NCBI GenBank assembly: GCA_026419785.1
Contig: JAODTK010005387.1
Location: 217,334-281,333, forward strand
Source of the DNA: Sclerodactyla briareus
Taxonomy: Eukaryota; Echinodermata; Holothuroidea; Dendrochirotida; Sclerodactylidae
DNA: 64,000 bases
Reading direction: 5' to 3'
The stretch's first letter is position 1, and each line of letters begins with the position of its first letter. The translations under genes and the position numbers were made by a program. The notes under the pieces were generated by a model, which ran no database searches, was not told the origin of the DNA, and was given only the letters and a program-made list of their open reading frames with translations. Below are positions 1 to 9,062 of the stretch, piece by piece.

Positions 1-640
1 CAGTTCGTGGTTACCGTTAGGCAACATCACCTCAACCTTGAAAACCTCGGTCTATTTTTTTTAGCAGCGGTATAACAACTATGGGCAAGGGATAATCAAA
101 CGCTGTATTGCCAAACTTCCCGAAGAACGAGTTCCATTCTCCTCACTTTGAGTCATGGAACATGAATCATAGTAGAATCATTCCCAAAATCGAGTTTCAG
201 ACCGATACTGAATCCCTGAATAGATTTCTTATTCTTCGAACATTGAGCTCTGCTATCTTATCCAATAAATTAAAAAATCGTACTAGTGTGTATAAATTTG
301 GCTGATATGGCGGGAGGTTCAGAAACTGGAGCGCAGGTGAGCTTTCCAATACTAGATTTAGGCCTAGGCTAAGTTTTAGTCATTTATAATTTGTGGAAAT
401 GAGGACATCGCTTTGACTCGATAGTATGTGGGCCCACGTTCCTATTCTCAAGATCGTGGATACGTGCAGATCACACAATGCTATGCTGTTGCCAATCTCA
501 TATCGTGTATTGTGTAAAAACCACAGACATGTGATAGCTCAGTCCAAGTCCAACCTGCTGATAAACGATGAGACTCGAGAGTCTAGGTGAACTGTACGTA
601 TATCATTTTCAGATCCCTGAACACTAATCTCATACATCCA
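1..640. other. No gene recognised
   Basis: I see no coding domain, RNA gene or clear repeat here. The short open frames are no longer than chance predicts. A TAGGCCTA-type word occurs near 360. Confidence 0.5.
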
Positions 641-654
641 GGTACACGTGGGTA

Positions 655-1075
655 TACATAATATGCAATCATTCATGCCCAGGCCAGATCCCAACTACAA
701 GCTAGATTTGTGACTGGCGATTATGCCTCCCAAGTCGTCAGTTAGTGACACGTTGGCCGACCTGAACTGGGAATCAGTTGAAGAGAGACGTCTAAATCAA
801 AGACTAACAACATTTCATAAAATTATTCATGGAGAATTTGACATTGACGCGAACCGCTACTCAAGACAAAAACAGCAGATCTAGACGCACAAACTCGAAG
901 CAATACAAAGTCTTACACCACACCTCAACTCAACACATTCAATCCTTTTTTGTTGAATCTGTGAAAAAATGGAATTCTCTTCCAGAAACCACCCTTAGTG
1001 CTACCTCTTCTGATGCCTTCAGAAACCGCCAAAAAGCAATACCCCAACTCTATTAACCACACCTGCTCTCGTCAA
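655..1075 (+). mobile_element. LINE reverse-transcriptase C-terminal tail (CR1/Jockey-like)
   Basis: This is the end of a non-LTR retrotransposon pol protein. In order on the plus strand it encodes QARFVTGDYASQ (about 698-733), then DTLADLNWESVEERR (from 747), then KKWNSLPET (about 960-990). These match the usual LINE tail pattern: AARFVT-Y, then L-W-LE-RR, then the WN-LP motif before the stop. The three parts lie in three frames, so it carries at least two frameshifts, and there is a stop codon after the KQQI stretch. The catalytic RT core is absent, so this is a 5'-truncated, dead copy. The exact clade (CR1, L2 or Jockey) cannot be fixed from the tail alone. It faces another LINE tail at 1440-2112 on the opposite strand. 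Confidence 0.8.
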
Positions 1076-1439
1076 GACCTAGCATATAGTGAAGCCCTCC
1101 AGTTATATCCCTAGTGGAGTTTTTCGGAGGTGGAATCTACAAGGTACAAGGTAACAAACGATTCGAGAGTTGAGAGTCGAGACGAACTGAAGAAAGCGAT
1201 GACCGTCAACTGGTTCGCCCCCCCCCCCCAATTCTAGTGTGGTTCGGGTCCACCAAGCCAGGTATCAGAATAAATTTTTACTGTAGCACACTTCCCATTG
1301 AAGGTTTCAAAACAACATAGGCCTAGCATGTTTCAATTCACTACAATGTTAAAATTTCATTAGTATAAAGTTGCTACTAATTTTGGAGAAAATCACCACC
1401 TGTTTATCTTAGACTAGTGGAGTAGTGGCAACTGGTAGT
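1076..1439. other. Spacer between two LINE tails, with a 12-base C run
   Basis: No gene is visible. A C homopolymer of about 12 bases lies at 1218-1229. The stretch separates the 3' ends of two convergent LINE fragments and probably includes their 3' UTRs. Confidence 0.45.
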
Positions 1440-2112
1440 TTAACCCAACTGTGATGTAGTCTTCATCTTCATCTCCATCGAAATACTCCAAAGCGCCCGT
1501 TCGGCATTTGAAATTGATGAAGGATAGTTGGTGTGCAGAAACAAAAATTTATTGACCATGTAGTCAAGTAGGACTATCAATTGCCCCCTTGGAGGCATTC
1601 TCATCATCCAGTCAAGCAATGTTGGAGGGAGCTTGTTCCATTTAGATATGGTCCTTGGAGTATGAGCCCTTCGCGTCTGAAAGTTGGGGGGGGGGGGGTC
1701 AAGAGCAATTTTAGGGGGGGTCCGAAGCAGTGATGGGAAACATTTTGTGTGTGAAAAAATCACTATGTATGGAGGCCTTCCCAAAAGTTGGGGGGGCATG
1801 ACCCCGGACCCACCCCCCCCCCCCCCCCCCCTCCTCTAGTGGCTGCGCCCTTGGTTCGAACGAGTATCACTAGTATGGGAACGAAAATACCATGAAGAAT
1901 TTCATGGCAGGTGGTGATGTCAGCAAAATCTCTCCTATGCTCGAGAGAGTCCCATTTCAGAGATGACATATGCTATCGGCACGCTTGTAGCGGCCAGTGA
2001 CAAATCTACCAGCTCTGTTTGAACCTTTTCGACTTTCCTCACGAAGCCTTCAGTTACCAGTCACAGTTTAAGGGATCAACTTGGGAGGCATATTCTAGTT
2101 AAGGACGCACGT
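1440..2112 (-). mobile_element. LINE reverse-transcriptase tail and 3' end, interrupted by a G-rich insert
   Basis: Reading the minus strand from about 2110, the sequence encodes LEYASQV (typical of the VRP-LEYAS motif), then a VEKVQ stretch, then AGRFVTGRYKRADS, then SLKWDSLEHRRDFAD and HEILHG, and after an insert RTISKWNKLPPTLL. This is the standard order of a CR1/Jockey-like pol C-terminus. The minus-strand sequence from about 1510 down to 1440, ending in a short imperfect GATGAA repeat, looks like the 3' UTR and tail. Several frame changes and stops show it is not functional. A G/C-rich segment at about 1684-1852 splits the LEHRR and WNKLP parts and is best read as a later insertion. Confidence 0.8.
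1684..1852 (-). mobile_element. G-run-bearing interspersed repeat inserted in the LINE tail
   Basis: On the minus strand the segment starts with GGGCGCAGCCACTAG, has about 19 consecutive G, then GGGTCCGGGGTCATGCCCCC, and ends in another run of about 13 G. The same style (a GGCGTAGCC-like start followed by a long G run) recurs at about 2447, 4060, 4190, 4990 and 16960. The family is probably a non-autonomous DNA element, but I cannot fix its ends here. Confidence 0.45.
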
Positions 2113-3290
2113 AAATATTGTATCACTTCATAACATGCATAATTAGTGAAGACAGATATGGAGATTCCTGACTGAGTGATTCCGGGTAAATTTTGTAATT
2201 CTACTCGGCAAAGACCAATATGGGGAAGATGCTTCTAAACCTTGTTCTTAACTACAATTACAATATATAATTGGTCTTTGTAATTGGGGTATTTAATTGA
2301 GTGCCAGCTTGTCAGCACAAGTTGAAACAGAAAGTTGGCCACTTAGCGCTAGCCTAAAAAAAAAACATCCGAGGCCGCTGTTGTGAACGCAGGCTTTAGT
2401 AGCCTACATGTACAAAGTTCCTGCGAATCGCAGGCTCGGTCCACCAAACTGTGGCGTAGCCAGCCTCCTCCCCCATTTAAATTCTGTCACTCCTCGGTCA
2501 GAAAGCCCCTTTTTTATTTTCCACAACAGCATTCGTCATCCATGGTATTCCACTTTCCTCATTCTCAGTCAGATTGCTTTGATTTTCCTTGTAATATTAT
2601 TTTTTAGATAAATATCCAGATAAACATGCAAAGATTTCGCGCGGTTCGCGCGCAATAACAATAATTTTTTCGTCGATTAATACCTGATTTACAACAACGC
2701 TGTAATTGGCTGTCGATATTGTATGGCAATCAATTGTGTATATTGTTAGGATAAGATTAGGGTAGGGATTAGGTTCACGTACAACCAATGCAGAAATAGC
2801 TTGTGAAAATCTGCATATTGACCCCCTCCCGTTGCCTATATTGGTAAAGTATGAGATTCCAAGCATTTTTTCAACATTAGGCTATTGCCCCCTCCCTTCC
2901 TAGCCCTCCATCCCGGACAATAGCAGTTTACCATGGTCCAACATGGACCACCGACATCGATATGAGGGAAAATTATATAGGCAGAAATCGATCAAAATTC
3001 GCCCAGAACAAATGAAATGCTGAGAAATTCCGGAAAAGATGAGACGAAGGTAATTTTCAAATCACATATCAAACATTGTGCAAAGGTTTTAGCGCCTTCG
3101 TACGCAATAGTATCCTTTGGCCGGGCGTATTTCCACGACCTGCTGTCCCTTATAATACCTGTGCGATCTCTTGAAGATTTACGTTGAAAGAAACAGGTAC
3201 AGACAGGCGACAAACAGGCGAAAGAAAATCTATAACTTCATCATCTAGAATGGACTAACTGGAGGATATTGACGGTCCCTGAAAAGTGGA
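2113..3290. other. No gene recognised
   Basis: No coding domain or RNA gene is visible. A GTGGCGTAGCCAG word at about 2450, followed by a C-rich stretch, looks like the end of the G/C-run repeat family seen at 1684. Confidence 0.4.
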
Positions 3291-3294
3291 ATTT

Positions 3295-3480
3295 CGACCA
3301 GCTTCCAACAAACTGACAAAGGGCACTTACTGTTACTGCCCTTGTGCTCGAGCATAAATTACAAGATTCAGAGGCAGCAAATCGCATCTAATGACATACG
3401 AAAATGCAATATTATCTTTGGAAGAAGTGAGTGTTTTTGAGGAGTGCGAAAACTGCCCCAAGTGCATCAAAGGCCATCTT
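3295..3480 (+). repeat. Diverged direct repeat, copy 1
   Basis: This stretch aligns by eye with 3790-3972 over its whole length. Shared words include GCAAATCGC, AAGTGAGTGTTTT and AAGTGCA. Both copies are followed by G- or C-run sequence (about 3550 and 4022), so the unit is probably part of one interspersed element present twice, about 490 bp apart. Confidence 0.5.
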
Positions 3481-3789
3481 TAAATGTGAACATCTTCCCA
3501 AGTGGGGAGAGCTGGATTTGGCGGTCATAGGCATACGCGGAGGGAAGGAGGGGGGGGGGGGATTCTGCATTATTTCTAAGATGAGAAATTCGGAGAAAAA
3601 TTACCCGAAATCCGTGGAAAACTTGAGCCGCGAAAAGGCAAAAGTGAAACAAAAATGCCCGACTATTCTGCTGTCCTCCACGAATTTTCGATTAAGTGCC
3701 GGTGACCACTTAAAAAATTCGGGTCGAAGAATGTTTGGCCCCTAAATTGGAATTGTCCCGTATGCCTATGTTGGCGGTCCGGCTGTTAG

Positions 3790-3972
3790 GTAAGAATTAA
3801 ACCAACTCCCAAAGAAGAGACCTACTTTACTGCCCATGAAGCTCGGTAACAATTTGGCAGAAAATCACAAGATCCTTAGTAGCAAATCGCTATCTAAGGA
3901 CGTGCAAACGCAAAAGTGAGTGTTTTGGATTGCTTAAGTGCACCAAAATCGCACTGAGGCCACCGGGAAATG
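3790..3972 (+). repeat. Diverged direct repeat, copy 2
   Basis: This is the partner of 3295-3480, with matching anchors AGCAAATCGC, AAAGTGAGTGTTTT and AAGTGCACCAAAA in the same order and spacing. It is followed by two C runs (about 4023 and 4067). Confidence 0.5.
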
Positions 3973-4186
3973 CAAAATTTCCACGAAGGGGGCACCCCTC
4001 AGACCGCAATAAGTACCCCAAGCCCCCCCCCCGTCAAATGCCTAGGGTGATCCGTCACGAACTCACCCCCCCCCCTTCCCAACTCAAAATTACGTTCATA
4101 CGCCACTCCAATGATAAGGTGGTTTCTGCCGCATTCCATTTCACGGCGTTGTAATGACGTTTTACTAGTCAGTTTCGTGCATTATG

Positions 4187-4422
4187 CAGTGGCGGCTCCA
4201 GCCTTGGCAACTTAGGGGGCAATCAGGAGCAGGCAAATTTTCAGGAGGGGGGGGGAGGTTAAAGAGGAAGATACGACTCTTCTACAAAGAAATACCGAAC
4301 ATTGGCGCGATCGCTTGCGGGTCCAGGGGGAAAGCGCCAAAGCTTCCTTTCCTGGAATCCACTTGGAATTAGTGCGTTTGCAAGAATCCCAAACTGTGTC
4401 GTAGGCCGTAACGCAGCCACTG
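4187..4422 (+). mobile_element. Short non-autonomous hAT-like element (MITE)
   Basis: The left end reads CAGTGGCGGCTCCAG, a typical hAT-type terminus. The right end, read on the minus strand, begins CAGTGGCTGCG. The flanking 8-mers are GCATTATG (4179-4186) and TCATTAGG (4423-4430), which agree at 6 of 8 positions, as expected for an old 8-bp hAT target-site duplication. The 236-bp body has a G run (about 4246-4256) and no coding capacity. Confidence 0.6.
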
Positions 4423-4489
4423 TCATTAGGTCGTCTCTAGTGGCCTCGTAGGGGCCAGTGCGGTCGATCCTCCCACGGTCCCATATCCC

Positions 4490-4558
4490 CCCCCGCCAAA
4501 AAAAAAAAAAAAAAAAAAAAAATAATAATAATAATAATAATAATAGAATAATAATAAT
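4490..4558. repeat. C run, 25-base A run and (ATA)n microsatellite
   Basis: A C-rich stretch is followed directly by about 25 A (4498-4522) and an ATA repeat to about 4558. A poly-A passing into a triplet repeat could be a retroelement tail, but no element body is recognisable beside it. Confidence 0.7.
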
Positions 4559-4877
4559 CGGGCTCCGAGAATGAAGGCAAAATCGCAAATGTAAAACCTA
4601 CATGTATCTGCGTTGGAGCACATGATTTCATCTCAGTAATGGTGTGATCTAACACATTAATACACAAATTTCACTCAGATTCACATCCTTCACAACACTG
4701 CACGGGGTCACTGATCAGAGGCACTGCATGGCTGTACATGCGGGCCATTTGGCTACTCGTGAGAAGTTTCTTCAAAATTGCATGCTATGCCACGGCACAT
4801 CATGCGATGCATCTAGAACACAGTTTTTTCTCCTCCTCCGGGAGCGTAAATAAATTACAACCTGCCTTTTTGGTGAT

Positions 4878-5062
4878 CAAATGTTGGAGGGGGGTGGGGG
4901 TTCAGGCTTTTTGTCGTGGGGAGGGGGGGGGGGTCACGTAACCGTGATCCCCCGTAGCTGTTGCTACTGCTCTGGAATGAAATCCGTCAGTGGTGGCGCC
5001 AGGATTTCCCGTCAAAGTTCCCTGACGGGGTCGAGTTCCATGACGGGGTGGTCCAGGCCGAT
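4878..5062. repeat. G-run repeat fragments
   Basis: G runs occur at about 4889-4905 and 4919-4935. They are followed at about 4988 by CAGTGGTGGCGCCAGGAT, which resembles the hAT-like terminus at 4187. Ends cannot be paired. Confidence 0.35.
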
Positions 5063-5092
5063 CAAGATTCGAGCCTCCCTCCTGTCATTTTC

Positions 5093-6124
5093 ATTCCTTG
5101 ACTGAAGTCCAGGGAATCTATGCAGTCATGACAGTGTGGGTGTATGTTGTATGTAGTATGCATTAGTATGTATGTATGTATGTATGTATGTATGTTGTGG
5201 GACGCTGGCTTATAAGGGCATATGATCGACCCACCGAGGATGAAGCTCATACTGGTATTTGAGGGTCCCCACATGAGTACATGCCCGCTATTGTTTTGGG
5301 GTTCAGGTCAAACAGTCAGGTTCAAAGGTCATAAGAGGTAAAAGTCCGAAAAAATCTTGTGAAGAGGATAAGTCAGAATGCTTGGTCCAATCAAGCTGAA
5401 ATTTGGGGGTGTGCTTTTTTATGGGGATTAAGGAAACCAAGTGTTTTTATGTTAGAACAGGGTCCATTTGGGGGGAAACGCGGAGAAAAATATGAAAAAA
5501 ATATATTTGGGCAATTTTAGTTTTGAAGAGCATACCGACCCCACCTGGATAGATGAAGCTCATACTTGGTAGTTGGTATGTGATTCCATAATTTTTGAAT
5601 ACATAGGAACCTATTGTTTTGGCGTCAGGTCAAAGGTATTGAGGTAATAAGAGGTCTTAGTTATGAAAATATTGGTGAGAGGACAAGTCCAGAATGCTTG
5701 GTCCAATCACTCAATGCGGTGAGTATCTTTATATGGTGGACGTACAGAAAACTATTGTTTGTAGTGTAGACCAGGGGTAATTTTGGGGAAGAATGGGGAA
5801 CTTGTGAAAAATTGGTATTTTGGCCAATTTTATAAGCTTGTGCAGCGCATACCCGACCCCATCTGGATGAAGCTCGTACTTTGTGTTGTTTTCCCTCCCA
5901 TAATGAATACATATCCCCATTGTTTTTCGGGGTAGATCAAGGGCATCTAGTCTCATCAAGGTCCCATTCCTGCAAACCTTGTGGGCACGATAGTCCAGAC
6001 CTATTGGTTCCTATGGTGCTGGAGTTTGGCGTTTACATCCCATTATCCCATTGTTATTTAAATCTGGTCATAGGTTTGTTAGAATGAGTCAAGTGAATCA
6101 CTAAGCCTTTGTGCTTTCTGGTTT
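5093..6124 (+). repeat. Dispersed element A, copy 1: three ~313-bp units plus TATG microsatellite
   Basis: The left end can form a hairpin (ATTCCTTGAC at 5093-5102 against GTCCAGGGAAT at 5107-5117). It is followed by TATGCAGTCATG, then a TATG run (5166-5195), then three diverged tandem units. The units are recognised by GATGAAGCTCATACT-like anchors at 5239, 5552 and 5866, giving periods of 313 and 314 bp. The right end reads GTCAAGTGAATCACTAAGCC (from about 6088). The same parts in the same order occur inverted at 30163-31165. There is no credible protein. It is a dispersed repeat with an internal VNTR; the superfamily is unknown. Confidence 0.75.
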
Positions 6125-6259
6125 GCTTCTTTTCAAACTTTTCTCCAGTTTTTTCTTTAAAGCAAATAAAATACACATTGTGGACAACTTGTTATTCGTA
6201 GTGAACATCCTACTCATACCCCCGCCTCCGATCGGAAGACCACCCCCAACATGCTTTTG

Positions 6260-6902
6260 TCACATCCCGGCTGGATGCTTGTAATTCCCTTGTCATTGAT
6301 TTTGGTCTCCCTCTATCTTATTAACAAGCTTCAGCGAGTGCAGAACATTGCGGCTCGTCTTTTCTCTATTTCCTCGTCATCAGCATTCCCTCCACTACTA
6401 TACATGTTCATCACTTCACATTAAGGCCGAAAGTGCTTTTAAGATCCGTCTACTCATATATAATCAATCAACTAACTGCATGACTCCAAGTTTCATCTCA
6501 GAGCTTGTTTAGATCTGGCTGTTCTTCCAGATCCCTAGGTCCATTTTCCAAGCAAACTAGCATTAAAGTCACGTTGCTCAGTCCACCACGTTCTATCTAC
6601 GTTGTCCGTTCATTCACCTCGGCTGCGCCTCCCTTGGTTGGAATATCCCTTTTTTCCTGACGCTGTCCCGTCTGACTTCGACTGTAAATACTGTTTCAAG
6701 GCTGTCTTAAAACGTGTCTCCTCCACATCAGCCTTTCTGTCTGACTGATTCCCTGTTTATGGTCCTTTGTTGTGTGTTCCTCCTGCCTGTTTTTTTGCCG
6801 CTGCTTATCTTTTTTTTCTGTTTCTTTTTGCTCTGAAGCGCCATGAACGCTTCCTGCATTAGCGGCGCTATCAAGTCCTAACTACTTATTAATTATTACC
6901 AT
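6260..6902 (+). mobile_element. LINE 3' portion (L2/CR1-like)
   Basis: The translated plus strand gives SRLDACNSL at about 6265 (usual motif SRLDYCNSLL), a LQRVQN-like stretch near 6330, and SFTSAAPPL near 6612 (usual SFS-AAP-LWNSLP). A LKT-like stretch near 6705 corresponds to the FK-LKTHLF end. The 3' end contains AAGCGCCATGAACG and GCGGCGCTATCAAGT before an AT-rich tail, as in the 3' UTRs of many L2-like LINEs. Many stops and shifts mark it as an old 5'-truncated fossil. Confidence 0.75.
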
Positions 6903-7645
6903 CAGCAGCAGGCGCTCTGAGTGAGTAGAGTATGTTGCAGATTGCCCCCACTGGGGTAATTTTCGCATAACACTTCACAGGAATTTATGTTTACGCTACC
7001 ATGGGGGGTAACGGAACATTTGGTTCGCTAGAACACACTGCACACCGTTAACTCATTGTGCAATCCTCACCCGAAGAGTCTTTCTACAAGCTGCCAGGCC
7101 AAAAACAGTGTAACTTTTTTGGAATACGTCCTCCCTCCCGACTAAATTGTACATTAACCTCTTCCAGGGACATTTGGGGATATTCATGAGACTTGTGTAG
7201 CCTATTGAATATATACCACGATTGTACAGATTGTTGGAAGATAGGAGGACGGCCTACGCCTTTCAAACTCAACAATGGTCAGGGACGGTGCAAAACATGT
7301 TCTTTGAAATATTATGATTTCTTCGGGATTAATTCATGACTTAGATAAGACAGTGAGAATGATACAAACCTACCGTTACGCAATGACTTATGACATCACA
7401 TGGGTTGGTGTGGAAAAATACCTGCTCAATGCAAAATTCACTTTTTTCAAAACTCATAACCCGAGCACAAGAAGAAAAAAATCACACTTTTACTTATGAA
7501 GAAGTGAAAATCCGCAGTCTGGTGCTGTGTAAACTCCCCCCGTGACAACATGGACTCAAACAGTATGAGAACTCTAAAATGCTATGTTTGGGGTTATCAA
7601 ACTGGCTCTTTTCATCTATGCTAGCTCAAAGCACGCCAATGTAAT
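6903..7645. other. No gene recognised
   Basis: No domain, RNA gene or repeat could be identified. If the upstream exons of XRCC2 lie in this direction they may be here or further left, but I could not find the short first coding exon. Confidence 0.4.
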
Positions 7646-8629
7646 TATATCCCCGGGACACGGTAGTGTCCAGGGGGTTTCATGGTTTTGGCTGCAGTGC
7701 GCTGCACCGTCGTCCTCGGCTCCGTCTCCGTCTGCGTCTCCGCCGCCGCCGCCGCGTTTCTTGTTAGCGCTCAGCTCTCAACCATTGTCCGATTTACTTG
7801 AAACTTGGCACCCATGTTTGTCATGAATGAATCTCGGACAAGTTCGAAAGTGGGCGTGGCCACACCTCTCCAACGGCGGCCATCTTGGATTTTCGACGGA
7901 ACGCATTTTATTCTCGTTAACGCTCTAGCTCTCCAACGCATTGTCCGATTTACTTGAAACTTGGCACCCATGTTCGTCATGTGAAAATCTTGACCAAGTT
8001 CGAAAGTGGGCGTGGCCACACCCGTCCAACGGCGGCCATCTTGGATTTTTTTGACAAACTTACTTTTTTGCAGATATGCACGTTTCAGAACATGGCGATC
8101 GTTTTGGGACCCACTTTAATTTTCGCCCCTTGGACCCCACAGCAAACTATTGATTTTTTCGCAAAAATAACGCTTATCCGATTGACTTGAACTTGGTGTC
8201 GATCCGACATGAGGAATCTCAGACGATTTTGAAAGTGGGCGTAGCCACACCTCTCCAACGGCGGCCATCTTGGATTTTTTGACGATATGACTTTTTCGCA
8301 GATTGCGCGTTCGCGAATATGGTGATCGTTTTTGGACCGACTTGACGTTTTTCGCCTCACTGGTCACTAGCGCTTTATCCGGTTCACTTGAAACATGCAA
8401 TTTTCCAAACTTTCAGATTTGAACGAACTTGGTGGATGGGGCTACATTTGTTCCTCACGACGTTAGAAGGTCATTTTTCAAAGCCATCGTGGTCCCATAT
8501 TTTTCATAATTCTAGGCCCATTAACTTCCATGGATTGCAACAAAACTTGGTGATGCAGTTTATCTTGGTTTCTGAGCAAAATGCGGTGTTAGATACTTCT
8601 TCCCAATGATTGTCAAAAGCGGGGATATA
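7646..8629 (+). repeat. Dispersed element B, copy 1, with tandem sub-units
   Basis: The element is bounded by TATATCCCCG (7646-7655) and its inverted match CGGGGATATA (8620-8629). Near the left end is a short palindrome, GGACAC-GGTA-GTGTCC (7656-7671), then a CCG-triplet stretch (about 7738-7755). Three diverged sub-units follow. Each carries a TGAACTTGG-like phrase, then GTGGGCGTGGCCACAC or a one-base variant (about 7850, 8006 and 8235), then CGGCGGCCATCTTGGAT (7874, 8030 and 8258). The last third (about 8410-8629) is shared with 34900-35133. No protein is encoded. It lies upstream of the XRCC2 exon, possibly in its intron. Confidence 0.7.
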
Positions 8630-8754
8630 CACTTGGCGATTTAACCCCCTACCATTTCTAGTTTAAACAGAAAGCACGAGCTTAGTGATTCCTTGACTGC
8701 CTTCATAACCTTCGATTGCCTTTCCTTTGCCTATTCTCCTTTGAATTTTCCAAT

Positions 8755-8930
8755 GTTAACAAGCGCAGCCTTTGTGGCAACCGTTGCAGGTTAGATATTC
8801 GGAAGTATTTCCTCTCCCAAAGAGCTGATTGATGAGTGGAACAGCCTCCTCAAAGATGTTGTCCTTTCTGAGAGTGGTAATGCCCTCAAGGACAGTCTTG
8901 ATTTGTTTTCTCAGGAATTGTAAGCGCGTT
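8755..8930 (+). mobile_element. LINE pol C-terminal fragment (CR1-like)
   Basis: The plus strand encodes RLDIRKYFLSQR (about 8800-8826) and, after one frameshift, ELIDEWNSLLKDVVLSES and LKDSLDLF (about 8822-8915), followed by a TAA stop. This is the common LINE ending RLDVRKYFFSQRV-WNSLP-VV-A-SVN-FKN-LD. Only the last ~60 codons remain. It sits about 130 bp upstream of the XRCC2 exon, in intronic sequence. Confidence 0.8.
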
Positions 8931-9028
8931 CTTTAAGTTCTTGTTTTTCTTCTATTGGGGTGTAATGGTTTCATCAGGGTCGTTCATGCGGATTCTTTCC
9001 TTCCTGACCCTTTCTTACTATATCTACA

Positions 9029-9062
9029 ATAACCAAACTAAACTGTTTTCATTCTATTGCAG
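9029..9062 (+). other. Branch point and 3' splice site of the XRCC2 exon
   Basis: ACTAAAC (9037-9043) is a near-consensus branch site. It is followed by a T-rich tract and TTGCAG, ending at 9062. The next base starts codon CTT in phase 0, giving LFARLG, which lines up with the start of human XRCC2 exon 2 (LLARLEG, residue 14). The intron position therefore appears conserved. That also argues against a processed pseudogene. Confidence 0.75.
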
